Source: Sphingobium arseniciresistens
Lineage (GTDB): Bacteria > Pseudomonadota > Alphaproteobacteria > Sphingomonadales > Sphingomonadaceae
DNA: 64,000 bases
NCBI GenBank assembly: GCA_029167225.1
Contig: JARFNK010000004.1
Coordinates: forward strand, 62,001 to 126,000
Direction: 5' to 3'
Below are positions 36,763 through 44,780 of the stretch, one piece after another (the stretch's first letter is position 1; the number at the start of each line of letters is the position of its first letter). The notes below the pieces were generated by a model, which saw only the letters and a program-made list of their open reading frames with translations, searched no databases and had not been told where the DNA came from. The translations under genes and the position numbers were made by a program.

Positions 36763-37617
36763 TCAGACTGGCTGCCACAGCGGCGATCCACGCTCCGCCC
36801 GCAGCGACGGGATGGTGCGTCCGTCGATGTCGGTCAGGCCATAGTCGCGGGTGAGTTCCGCGTTGATGAAGGTGCCGCCCGAGCGGGCCATGATCTGCGG
36901 ATCGCTGGCGAGCGCGGCGATGACACGGCCGGGAAACTCCGGCGAACTGCCGGCCAGGCTGTTGAGCTGGCTCGCCATGCCGGGCACGGTCTTCAGATTT
37001 TCCTGCGCGCGTTCGGTGAAGGTAAAGCCCTGCCACAGGGAGAGCGAGGCCACATTATGCGGCTTCAGCTCGATCGCCATGTCATGGGCCATCCTGTCCG
37101 TCGCCGTCTTGGTGGTGCCGAAGATCGTGTCATAGGTGTAGGTGACGCCGACATAGCCGGAAAGCGCGACGATCAGGCCCGACCGCTGCGGCACCATGAT
37201 GCGCGCGGCGTGCCAGGCGGCGATGAAGGCGGCCCGCACCCCGGTATCGTAGATTTCCCAGTTCGACAGCGGCTTTTCCCAGAAGCCCTTGCGCTGAGTC
37301 ATCTCCGGCGGAATGGCCATGGCGTTGTTGACGAGGATGTCGAGCCGGCCCTGCTCCCGCGCGATCTGCGCAAACAGGGCCGCGATCTGCTGGTCGTCGG
37401 CAAGGTCCAGCGGCACGCCGATGCCCTTGCCGCCGCGCCGGTCGACCTCCGCGACCGTGTCCCCCACCGTGCCGGGAAGGGGCTGCCCATCTGCAGAGAC
37501 CGTCCTGCCGGTGACGTAGACTGTCGCGCCATGATCTGCGAGCGCACAGGCGATGCCCTTGCCGATCCCGCGGCTGGCGCCGGTCACGACCGCAACCCTT
37601 CCCGACAGGCTATCCAT
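36763..37617 (-). CDS. SDR-like protein of tandem module 2, catalytic Tyr replaced by Phe
   Basis: A 284-residue DHRS1-like SDR. The Rossmann motif TGASRGIGKGIACALADHGA and VTGRT (NADP-type Arg) are intact, NNAMAIP is the NNAG counterpart, and GFWEKPLSNW is a family-specific insert. The active site reads ALSGYVGVTYTYDTIFGTTKTA, so YxxxK is FxxxK; the codon is TTC. Its paralogue at 38174 has the same change, so this is a trait of the pair and not an error. The tail ends RTIPSLRAERGSPLWQPV, also shared. It starts MDSLSGRVAVV, 2 bp after the NTF2-like gene. Either another Tyr substitutes or the protein is not a conventional dehydrogenase. Confidence 0.85.
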   Translation of the reverse strand: MDSLSGRVAVVTGASRGIGKGIACALADHGATVYVTGRTVSADGQPLPGTVGDTVAEVDRRGGKGIGVPLDLADDQQIAALFAQIAREQGRLDILVNNAMAIPPEMTQRKGFWEKPLSNWEIYDTGVRAAFIAAWHAARIMVPQRSGLIVALSGYVGVTYTYDTIFGTTKTATDRMAHDMAIELKPHNVASLSLWQGFTFTERAQENLKTVPGMASQLNSLAGSSPEFPGRVIAALASDPQIMARSGGTFINAELTRDYGLTDIDGRTIPSLRAERGSPLWQPV

Positions 37618-37619
37618 GG

Positions 37620-38174
37620 TCAGTCCTTTGCGGGATTATGCGGCGGACGGCGATTGACGAGAGGGCGCTGATAGGAGGGGTCCGCCGGGCTCCGTGATGG
37701 GGCGCCGTTGTCCAGAATTCCCGGCACATCGGCAAAGGGCAGGGGCATCGTCGGCAGCACGCCCGACCATTCGATCGCATTGTTGCGCAGGGCGATCTTC
37801 CACTGGCCACCCCGCTTTTCCAGCCGGTCGATATAGCGTCCGCCGGCCATCCAGTTGCTCTCATCGCGATTGCGCGCGACGAACATATAATAGGTTTCGC
37901 TATGGGCAACGTCGCCGTCGATATCGATGGTGACGTTGAGCAGGCTGTGATGGGTTGCGACCTGCCCCTGTTCGTGCATCGCCGCCGCCCAATCGTAGCA
38001 ATCCTCCGCGCTGCCGACGAACGGCCCGGCGGCCATTTCCGCATCGGGATGGAAGGCGGAGAGGAAACAGGCCTTGTCGAACCTGTCCATGCCGCGGCTG
38101 AAGCGGGTGAGGCATTCCACTATGTCCTGCTTGTCCAGCAGTTGCTCAAGCCGCGCGAGGCGATCGGCGTCCAT
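37620..38174 (-). CDS. NTF2-like (SnoaL-type) protein, tandem module 2
   Basis: A 184-residue protein with the SnoaL_4/NTF2-like cone fold pattern: an N-terminal helix (LEQLLDKQDIVECLTRFSRG), then RFDKACFLSAFHPDAEM, and beta strands ending GGQWKIALRNNAIEWSG. Members include polyketide cyclases, dehydratases, isomerases (ketosteroid isomerase shares the fold) and small ring-hydroxylating-dioxygenase subunits. The start shares one base with the upstream SDR stop (TGATG). A proline-rich tail of about 35 residues follows the domain. Catalytic role unknown; pairing with an SDR suggests isomerisation or dehydration of the same intermediate. Confidence 0.82.
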   Translation of the reverse strand: MDADRLARLEQLLDKQDIVECLTRFSRGMDRFDKACFLSAFHPDAEMAAGPFVGSAEDCYDWAAAMHEQGQVATHHSLLNVTIDIDGDVAHSETYYMFVARNRDESNWMAGGRYIDRLEKRGGQWKIALRNNAIEWSGVLPTMPLPFADVPGILDNGAPSRSPADPSYQRPLVNRRPPHNPAKD

Positions 38175-39049
38175 CAGCGCGCCTCCGCGATCGGTTGCCA
38201 GATCGGCGATCCGCGTCTTTCCCTCAGCGAAGGGATTTCGCGGCCATCTATGTCCACGATCCCATATTCCTTGGCCAGTTCGGCGGTGATGAAGGTGCCC
38301 CCGGAATGGCGCATGACATCGGCGTCCTTGCCCAGAGCGGCGATCACGCGGCCGGGGAACTCGGGTGAGCAACTGTCTTCCGGGCGAGTTGCGGAACGGC
38401 CCTTGAGCCCCGGTATTTTTTCCAGATTCTCGATGGCGCGCTCGGTCAGGGTCAGTCCCTGCCACATGGAGATCGAGCTGACATTATGAGGCTGTAGTTC
38501 GATCGCCATGTCTCGCGACATGCGGTCGACCGCGGACTTGCAGGTGCCGAAGATCACCCCATAGGTATAGCTGACCCCGACATAGCCGGAGATTGCGGCG
38601 ATCAGCCCGGAACCCTGCGGCACCATGATCTGCGCGGCGTGCCAGGCGGCAACGAAATTGGAGCGCACGCCCACTTCGAACATCTGCAGGTTGGATAGCG
38701 GCTTTTCCCAGAAGCCCTTGCCGTCCGTCAGGTCGTCGGGCAGGGCGAAGGCGTTGTTGACGAGAATGTCGAGCCGCCCCTCATCCTTGCGGACCTGATC
38801 GAACAGCGCTGCCACCTGCTCGTCATCGGCATGATCGACGGCGACCGCGACGCCCCGGCCTCCGCGCTCGGTGCACAGCGCGGCGGTCTCGCCGACCGTG
38901 CCGGGCAGTGGATAGCTGCCGGGCGTTACCGTCCGCCCCGTTGCATAAACGGTCGCCCCTTCGCTTGCGAGTGCCAGTGCGATGCCCTTGCCGATGCCTC
39001 GGCTCGCGCCGGTGACGACGGCAACCCTGCCTGCAAGCGCGCCGCTCAT
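38174..39049 (-). CDS. SDR-like protein of tandem module 1, catalytic Tyr replaced by Phe
   Basis: A 291-residue DHRS1-like SDR clearly paralogous to that at 36763. It shares TGASRGIGKGIA, GATVYATGRTV, KGFWEKPLSN, AISGYVGVSYTY and the C-terminal PSLRERRGSPIWQP. The active-site region reads VIFGTCKSA, with TTC (Phe) where the SDR Tyr should be and the Lys kept. It has a short insertion relative to the paralogue (TRPEDSC). Its ATG overlaps the NTF2 gene upstream by four bases and its TGA overlaps the next NTF2 gene by one base. Function unassigned beyond SDR fold and probable NADP(H) binding. Confidence 0.85.
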   Translation of the reverse strand: MSGALAGRVAVVTGASRGIGKGIALALASEGATVYATGRTVTPGSYPLPGTVGETAALCTERGGRGVAVAVDHADDEQVAALFDQVRKDEGRLDILVNNAFALPDDLTDGKGFWEKPLSNLQMFEVGVRSNFVAAWHAAQIMVPQGSGLIAAISGYVGVSYTYGVIFGTCKSAVDRMSRDMAIELQPHNVSSISMWQGLTLTERAIENLEKIPGLKGRSATRPEDSCSPEFPGRVIAALGKDADVMRHSGGTFITAELAKEYGIVDIDGREIPSLRERRGSPIWQPIAEAR

Positions 39050-39591
39050 GCGGGCACCTTCTGGCGAAAGAACGTCTCGCTAAAGTCGCCCTGGGCGCGG
39101 CCGGAGAAATGACCGGCCGAGAACGGCAGACCCATGACCCCGGTTGACCAGTCGTTGGATGCGCCCCAGTCCTGCACCCAGTCATAGAGCATCAGCCGAT
39201 GGGCGATGCGCCACACGCCGTCGCGCTTTTCCATCTTGTCGAGATAACGCCCGCCGATGCAGGTATCGTGCTCGTCTCCCCCGCCGAAATCGACGCGGTG
39301 ATAGGACACGACATGGGTTTCTGCCCTGGCCCTTTCCCCTTCCAATTCAATCACGCTTTGCGCAAGCACATGCTGGGTGTTGGTGATCGCCTCCGATCCA
39401 GGCACGACCCAGGCCAGATATTCCGCGAAGCTGCCTTCGAAAACGCCATAGTCGATGCGGGAATCCGGCCAGTAGCATGCGCTGATCGTCGCGGCATCGC
39501 GGCGATCTTCACCCCGGGCGAGCATGGCGATGCAGTCGCGGATCTTCTCACGATCGAGATAGGCCTCAAGGCCCTCCGCACTGCCATCCAT
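39046..39591 (-). CDS. NTF2-like (SnoaL-type) protein, tandem module 1
   Basis: A 181-residue NTF2-like protein: LEAYLDREKIRDCIAMLARGEDRRDAATISACYWPDSRIDYG is the helix-strand start of SnoaL_4 domains, and KRDGVWRIAHRLMLYDW closes the sheet. It is more diverged from the 37620 protein than the two SDRs are from each other. The start MDGSAEGLEAYL is preceded by a purine-rich AGGAGAGAAGAT; an upstream in-frame Met is possible. It is the first gene of the five-gene minus-strand operon, divergent from an AraC gene 87 bp away that probably regulates it. Confidence 0.82.
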   Translation of the reverse strand: MDGSAEGLEAYLDREKIRDCIAMLARGEDRRDAATISACYWPDSRIDYGVFEGSFAEYLAWVVPGSEAITNTQHVLAQSVIELEGERARAETHVVSYHRVDFGGGDEHDTCIGGRYLDKMEKRDGVWRIAHRLMLYDWVQDWGASNDWSTGVMGLPFSAGHFSGRAQGDFSETFFRQKVPA

Positions 39592-39678
39592 ATCTTCTCT
39601 CCTATGCGCCGGTGAGCGACGATTTTGTTCCGGAAGACTAATCCGCTCCTTTGCGGTACGCTTGACTGATTCAGACAA

Positions 39679-40773
39679 ATGCGCGGCATCGCCGTGCCGC
39701 TAATGCCGGAGGGCTCAGTGGAAACAGGCGCGAAGGATCAAGGGACGACGGGCACAGAAATCTTCGACGTCGTACATGCCCGCATCCTGCGCTTCTTCCC
39801 TGAACTGGTGGACGAACTGGGCGGCAATATGGCGAAGATTGCGCAGTCGGCTGGCATTCCTCCGGCCGTCTTTTCGGATCGCAGCCCAAGTCTCACCTAC
39901 CGGCAGTTCGTGCGGCTTCTGGAGCGCGCGGCCGTCGATCTGTCATGCCCGGATTTCGGGATGCAGCTTGCCCGCCGTCAGGAGGGCGGCGGCATGTTCG
40001 GCCCGCTGGGCACGGTGATGCGGCATTCCAGTACCTTCGGCGACGCGCTGGCCTATGTCCGTACGCATATCTACGCGCACAGCCTGGCCGCCCGAGTCTG
40101 GCTCGAACCGCTGCCGCTGGAGGAGGATATGGTGTTTTCCGGCCATGATATCCTGCTCGACCGGCTGCCCAACCGAGCGCAGGCGGTGGAGCAGCTCATG
40201 CTTGCCGGGCATCTGGCCGCGATGGAACTGACGGGCGGGCATGTTCGAGTCAGGCGCGTGCATTTCCGGCATCAGCCAGTGTCCCGCCCCCGCGTCTATC
40301 GCCGCTATTTCGGGTGCGAGGTGCGTTTTGGCGAAGCGGCGGACGGCGTTGTGTTCTCGCGCAGCGATCTGGCGTGCCCCATCCTCGATCCCGATGCGGG
40401 CGCTCTTGCTGAGATCACGGCGTTCATCGACCGGCACTTCACACGGCAACAGCCGCCGCTGCACGCGGATGTCCGGGGATTGATCATGCGGTTTCTGGGG
40501 ACAGGCGATTGCTCGAACATCAGCATCGCACTGGCACTCAACCTGCATCCGCGCACGCTGCATCGGCGACTGGCCGCAGAGGGCACCTCATTCCAGCAGA
40601 TCAAGGACGAGGTGCGCCGTGACATCATGCTCTATTATCTGCAGGAAACCGATCTCGATTTCACACATGTCTCTGAGAAGCTGGGCTTTGCCGAGCAATC
40701 AGTGATGACGCGGAACTGCAACCGCTGGCTCGGCCTGTCGCCGACGCAGGTTCGCAAAGCGGCGCGGGGATAA
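39679..40773 (+). CDS. AraC-family transcriptional regulator
   Basis: A protein of up to 364 residues. The N-terminal domain is of the OruR/arabinose-binding type (LRFFPELVDELGGN, YRQFVRLLERAAVDLSCPDFGMQLA), with a C-terminal AraC helix-turn-helix (ISIALALNLHPRTLHRRLAAEGTSFQQIKDE, DFTHVSEKLGFAEQSVMTRNCNRWLGLSPTQVRK). The start is uncertain: ATG 39679, ATG 39703, or GTG 39718, which has the best ribosome site (GGAGGG four bases upstream). It is divergent from the NTF2/SDR operon, its probable target, and convergent with the TonB receptor. Confidence 0.88.
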   Translation: MRGIAVPLMPEGSVETGAKDQGTTGTEIFDVVHARILRFFPELVDELGGNMAKIAQSAGIPPAVFSDRSPSLTYRQFVRLLERAAVDLSCPDFGMQLARRQEGGGMFGPLGTVMRHSSTFGDALAYVRTHIYAHSLAARVWLEPLPLEEDMVFSGHDILLDRLPNRAQAVEQLMLAGHLAAMELTGGHVRVRRVHFRHQPVSRPRVYRRYFGCEVRFGEAADGVVFSRSDLACPILDPDAGALAEITAFIDRHFTRQQPPLHADVRGLIMRFLGTGDCSNISIALALNLHPRTLHRRLAAEGTSFQQIKDEVRRDIMLYYLQETDLDFTHVSEKLGFAEQSVMTRNCNRWLGLSPTQVRKAARG

Positions 40774-40793
40774 GTGGGAGCAGGGAAATCTCT

Positions 40794-40822
40794 CCCGCTC
40801 CGACAACCTATGCCGGAGCGGG
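40794..40822. terminator. Hairpin between convergent araC-type and TonB receptor genes
   Basis: A perfect 9-bp inverted repeat CCCGCTCCG / CGGAGCGGG with an 11-nt loop lies between the two stops. It lacks a T-tract, so termination is probable but not textbook. Confidence 0.6.
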
Positions 40823-40838
40823 ACGCTGTAACGGAGCC

Positions 40839-43169
40839 TCAGAACTTGGCGCCAAACTGCACGCCATAGGTGACGGGCGTATTCCATACGCTGCCGATGC
40901 CCAGCGTGTTGAACAGAACCTGCGTCTGGAACCGCTTGTTGGTGACATTGTCGCCAAAGACCGCGATCGAGAAATGATCGCTCGGGTCGGTCCATTCCGC
41001 GCGCAGCGACAGCACTTCATAGGCATCTTGCCGGAACTGTTCCGCCGGATCGAAATAGAAGTCGCCGGAATAATAGAGATTGCCTGAGAGCAGCAGGCGC
41101 CCCTTCGCGACGTCGAGACCATAGCTCGCGCCGAGGTTGAAGGTGAACTCGGGCGCGCGCTGCATGTGCAGGCCCGACGCATCGGTGGTGGTCTGCGCCA
41201 GCGTGCCCGCACCGGTTGCACAGAAGAGAGCGGAGGTCGCCGGGGCCACCGGATCGCAATAGGTGTAGTAAGGCGCGTTGGGGAAGGACTTGTACCGGGC
41301 ATGGGTCCACGCCGCGCCGCCATTGACGTTGAAGTCGGTGCTCACCTTGTAGCGCAGCTGCCCTTCGAGGCCGTAGATTTCCGACGACGCCGCGTTGCGA
41401 ATCTGCGCTGCGCCATTCTGGTAGCTGGAGACCTGAAGATCCTTATAGTCGTAATAATAGCCCGCGAGGTCGATCGCGAGGACGCGATCGTCATATTTGT
41501 AGCCGACCTCAAACGCGTTGATCTTTTCGGGGCGGACCGGCTGCTGGGACTGGCCACCGACATTGAGGATGCCTGCCTTGTAGCCGCGCGTGAACGACGC
41601 ATAGGTGCTGGAGTCGTCGCTCGGCTTGAAGCGCAACACCAGGCGGGGCGTCACGCTGTCATTCTTCAGATCGTCGACGGCGACCTTCGTTTCCGGCGGC
41701 AGGCCGATCGCCGAAACGGGCTGGCCGTCGGGGCCTTCATATTGAAAGGTGAACTGGTTGGTCTTGAAATAGGCGTCGGTCACGACATCGTGGCTGTAGC
41801 GCGCGCCGACCGTCACGAAGAAGCGATCCGTGACCTGATAGGTCAGGTCCGCGAAGGCCGCATAGGATTTCGTGAAAGTGCTGGAGCCGCCAAAGTCACC
41901 GAAGGGCGCTGTGCCGAAGGCGGCGTTCACGTCCCATGTGTCGCGGATCTGGAAATAGTTGAGCCCGGCGGTCCATTGCAGCGGCGAGCCCGGCTTGGAC
42001 GTCAGCAGGAATTCCTGCGAGGCGCTCTTGTCGATCACCGGCACGTTGATCTGGAAGAAGGGCAGGGTGGTCGCGTCCAGATCGCCGAAATAGGGCGTGT
42101 TGTCATGCCGGTACTGGGTATAGGAAACCAGATCGGCAAAGCCGAGATCAGCCTTGATCGTGCCCTGGACGATATCCGATTTCGCCCGGAAGCTGACAGG
42201 ATCGTTCAGCGCGATCCGGCCCGGTGCGGTCGTGACCGAGCCGGCGGGCGCGTAATAATAGACGAGCGGCAGGCCGGCGGAGCTGCTGCGGCCATAGATC
42301 GCCTGGCCGGCGGCGGACACCTTGTCGAAGAAGCCGGCCTTGCCGTCCTTGTCGACAAAGCCGTTCACGAGCTGCGAGGTGGGATCGTTCACTTCGGAAT
42401 GGGTATAGCGCAGCAGCACCGAGACATCGTCGGAAAGGTCCGCCTTGAAGCCGGTGCGGACCGACCAGCTCCGGCTGCGGCCGACATGGTCGTCGCCGTT
42501 GAGCGTGTTGGTCTGGAAGCCGTTGCTATAGCTGTAGACGCCCTCGACATCCACGGCGACCTTGTCCGTGATACCGAACGTCGCATAGGCCTGTGAGCGG
42601 ATCGTGTCGAAACGCCCGTAGCGGACGCGGAATTCGGCGCCGGTTTTGGTGCTGGGATCGGCCGTGGTGACGATGATCGCGCCGCCGGTGGTATTGCGGC
42701 CGAACAAGGTGCCCTGCGGCCCCTTGAGCACCTGGATGCTGCTGACCTTCATCAACTGGAAGTCGGAGACATAGGTGTTCGCCTGGAAGAAACCATCGAC
42801 ATAGATGCCGACATTGGGCCCGCCGCCGGAGGTCGACACGGCGGTTCCGACGCCGCGGATCGTGGGCTGCACGGCCGGACCCTGGCTGTCGAACCGCAGG
42901 CCGGGCGTGACCTTCACGGTATCGGACAGCTGGTTGACGTTGGCGGTGGCGAGTTGCTCGTTATTGATGCTCGTGACGCTGATCGGCACGTCCCGCGAGG
43001 CTTCCCGTCGGCGCTGCGCGGTGACGATGATGTCTGCTTCCGGCCCGCCGTTCGCGGTGGTGCCCTGATCGGCAACGGAATCCTGGGCCTGGGCCGCCGA
43101 AGTGGCCATGGCGGCGGCGCCGAGCAGCGCAAAGCCGGACGTCATTGTGCGAAACAGCATAGCAGTCAT
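40839..43169 (-). CDS. TonB-dependent outer-membrane receptor of the catabolic island
   Basis: A 776-residue TonB-dependent receptor with a signal peptide (about residues 1-28, ending SAAQAQ), a TonB-box-like ADIIVTAQRRR, the plug domain (QVLKGPQGTLFGRNTTGGAI) and a beta-barrel ending in aromatic Phe (YGVQFGAKF). This sphingomonad receptor class imports diverse hydrophobic catabolic substrates, not only siderophores. It lies between the AraC gene and the BVMO operon and is transcribed alone. A role in taking up the island's substrate is inferred from position. Confidence 0.92.
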   Translation of the reverse strand: MTAMLFRTMTSGFALLGAAAMATSAAQAQDSVADQGTTANGGPEADIIVTAQRRREASRDVPISVTSINNEQLATANVNQLSDTVKVTPGLRFDSQGPAVQPTIRGVGTAVSTSGGGPNVGIYVDGFFQANTYVSDFQLMKVSSIQVLKGPQGTLFGRNTTGGAIIVTTADPSTKTGAEFRVRYGRFDTIRSQAYATFGITDKVAVDVEGVYSYSNGFQTNTLNGDDHVGRSRSWSVRTGFKADLSDDVSVLLRYTHSEVNDPTSQLVNGFVDKDGKAGFFDKVSAAGQAIYGRSSSAGLPLVYYYAPAGSVTTAPGRIALNDPVSFRAKSDIVQGTIKADLGFADLVSYTQYRHDNTPYFGDLDATTLPFFQINVPVIDKSASQEFLLTSKPGSPLQWTAGLNYFQIRDTWDVNAAFGTAPFGDFGGSSTFTKSYAAFADLTYQVTDRFFVTVGARYSHDVVTDAYFKTNQFTFQYEGPDGQPVSAIGLPPETKVAVDDLKNDSVTPRLVLRFKPSDDSSTYASFTRGYKAGILNVGGQSQQPVRPEKINAFEVGYKYDDRVLAIDLAGYYYDYKDLQVSSYQNGAAQIRNAASSEIYGLEGQLRYKVSTDFNVNGGAAWTHARYKSFPNAPYYTYCDPVAPATSALFCATGAGTLAQTTTDASGLHMQRAPEFTFNLGASYGLDVAKGRLLLSGNLYYSGDFYFDPAEQFRQDAYEVLSLRAEWTDPSDHFSIAVFGDNVTNKRFQTQVLFNTLGIGSVWNTPVTYGVQFGAKF

Positions 43170-43679
43170 CTCCCCTCAACCGCCCTGGCGGCCTGTTGGG
43201 CGAGTGATTTTTCACCCGCCTTTATCATTGCGACATGTCATGCTCCGGGCGTTCGACCAGCGTCTTGACCAATCGTGACAAAATATCGCCTCGCCCAGCG
43301 CGCGCATTTCGGGGCTTCTATGCCGCATAGCTATGGCAAAGCCCATGACAGGCAGCGTGCATCATGGCGTTATCGCCCGGTCGATCCTTCGCGATTGCCG
43401 CCAGCGGGTTATTGACGCTGTTTTGCGCGGACTTCACATATTGCGCGATCGCTCCGCAAAGGGACGTCGGCCTTGCCCGCGGCTTCTACATCCGCGATTT
43501 CGCGCGGGCGTGGCGCGAGGGTGAGGCGCTGGAGGTTGGGATGATCGAAGTGGATACCGGCGTCATCTCAGCCGATGGCCGCGCCCCTCGGCGGGATCCG
43601 GGGATGCAATATCCCTGCATGGCCGGCCTGTGAGCGACCATCGGCAGCACTATCGACCAAGAGCGTGGGAGAACAGGCG
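43170..43679. other. 510-bp region upstream of the TonB receptor
   Basis: Contains the receptor promoter region, an 8-bp palindrome GACATGTC at 43232 and, on the plus strand, a doubtful 89-codon frame listed separately. Otherwise I see no gene, RNA or mobile element. Confidence 0.5.
43364..43633 (+). CDS. Doubtful small ORF, possible exported hypothetical protein
   Basis: An 89-codon frame starting MALSPGRSFAIAASGLLTLF, whose first 30 residues look like a signal peptide or short membrane helix. The rest (GFYIRDFARAWREGEALEVG) resembles no family I know. It ends 46 bp before the SDR gene on the same strand, so it could be a leader gene of that unit. No good ribosome site is obvious. Chance occurrence in high-GC DNA is quite possible. 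Confidence 0.25.
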   Translation: MALSPGRSFAIAASGLLTLFCADFTYCAIAPQRDVGLARGFYIRDFARAWREGEALEVGMIEVDTGVISADGRAPRRDPGMQYPCMAGL

Positions 43680-44351
43680 ATGACGGGAATTGTGGCAGTG
43701 ACCGGAGCGGCGGGAGCGCTTGGCCGCAAGGCGGCTGAGGTGCTGGCCGGCGCGGGATGGAACGTCGTCGGCATCGATCTGGGCGATGTGCAGGGTGACG
43801 GTATCGCGCTGGCGCTGGGCGGTATCGACCTGGCCGACGAGCAGGCGATGGCTGGTGTCGCAGCGCGGATCGAAAGCGAATTGGGGCGGCTGGACGGGTT
43901 GGTCAACATCGCGGGTGGCTTCTCTTGGGAGACCGTGACGGAGGGCGCGGTCGCGACATGGGACAAGCTCTACGCCATGAATGTTCGCACGGCGCTGGTG
44001 ACGACGCGCGCGTTGCTGCCGTTGTTGTGCGCAAATGGCGGCGCGATCGTGAATATCGGTGCTGCCGCCGCGGCAAAGGCGGGCGCTGGCATGGGGGCCT
44101 ATGCTGCCTCCAAGGCGGGTGTTGCGCGGTTGACGGAAGCGCTGGCGGAGGAGCTGAAGGATGAAGGCGTGCGCGTGAATGCCGTCCTGCCCAGCATCAT
44201 CGACACGCCGGCGAACCGGAAGGACATGCCCGAGGCGGACTTCACGCGCTGGGTCTCGCCTGATCAGTTGGCGGGCGTGATCGCCTTCCTGCTGTCGCCG
44301 GCGGCTGCACCCATTACCGGCGCGCTCATCCCCGTTACCGGCCGGGTCTGA
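43680..44351 (+). CDS. SDR-family protein lacking the catalytic Ser
   Basis: A 223-residue compact SDR. It has TGAAGALGRKAAEVLAGAG, GIDLGD (Asp, NAD type), NIAGGFSWE and the active-site YAASKAG with Tyr and Lys intact. The catalytic Ser, expected about 13 residues before the Tyr, falls in the Ala-rich NIGAAAAAKAGAG and is Ala. This recalls dihydropteridine-reductase-like SDRs, which also lack that Ser. The ATG is at MTGIVAVTGA behind GGAGAACAGGCG. It stands between the TonB receptor and the BVMO operon. Function unknown. Confidence 0.83.
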   Translation: MTGIVAVTGAAGALGRKAAEVLAGAGWNVVGIDLGDVQGDGIALALGGIDLADEQAMAGVAARIESELGRLDGLVNIAGGFSWETVTEGAVATWDKLYAMNVRTALVTTRALLPLLCANGGAIVNIGAAAAAKAGAGMGAYAASKAGVARLTEALAEELKDEGVRVNAVLPSIIDTPANRKDMPEADFTRWVSPDQLAGVIAFLLSPAAAPITGALIPVTGRV

Positions 44352-44780
44352 CGCAACGATCCGCCCGGCGCAGGAGTCTGCGGCCGGGCTCTGCCGCACG
44401 CGGCATCATGATCCTGCAAACATCGCTCCGGCGCTGAAAGGATTCTGCCAGTCGGAAAAATCCGTCGGCAGCGGGTTTTCGGGCCATTGGATCTGCAAGG
44501 AAGGCGCTGTTCGGGACGGTCGCTGCCGGCGCGCCTTCATGAACTTGGTCTCGGCGCGCCGAGCATTGATCGCTCGGGCGAAATCGACGGGCCACCGGCT
44601 TTCATTCTGGCCCATTTTAGGGGCAGGTGGTTGAGCTAAACGACAGATTTCCGGGCTTTTGACCTTTTCGACGGCCCTTGGTGCGCATTCGATGCAGTGC
44701 CGGGCTCGCTAGAGCAGCATTGCAAATAAACATCATTGTTGATTATTATATCAGCACAACAGGGAATGATGGGAGAGGAA
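44352..44780. other. 429-bp region upstream of the BVMO operon
   Basis: No confident gene. A 69-codon minus-strand frame at 44406-44615 (MGQNESRWPVDFARAINARR..., ending NPFSAGAMFAGS) is unassigned and listed separately. The last 80 bp are AT-rich (AAATAAACATCATTGTTGATTATTATATC region) and probably hold the BVMO operon promoter. Confidence 0.5.
44406..44615 (-). CDS. Doubtful small hypothetical ORF or gene remnant
   Basis: A 69-residue frame starting MGQNESRWPVDFARAINARR and ending WQNPFSAGAMFAGS. The C-terminal part, rich in Asn, Pro, Trp and Phe, looks more protein-like than a shadow frame. No family recognised, no partner gene on the same strand nearby. It may be a small protein or a fragment of a former gene. 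Confidence 0.2.
   Translation of the reverse strand: MGQNESRWPVDFARAINARRAETKFMKARRQRPSRTAPSLQIQWPENPLPTDFSDWQNPFSAGAMFAGS

Noticed and set aside
36763-39049. Sequencing or frameshift error as the source of the Phe in the two SDR active sites.
   Set aside because: Both genes are open, of normal length and independently carry TTC at the same aligned position, with the Lys kept.
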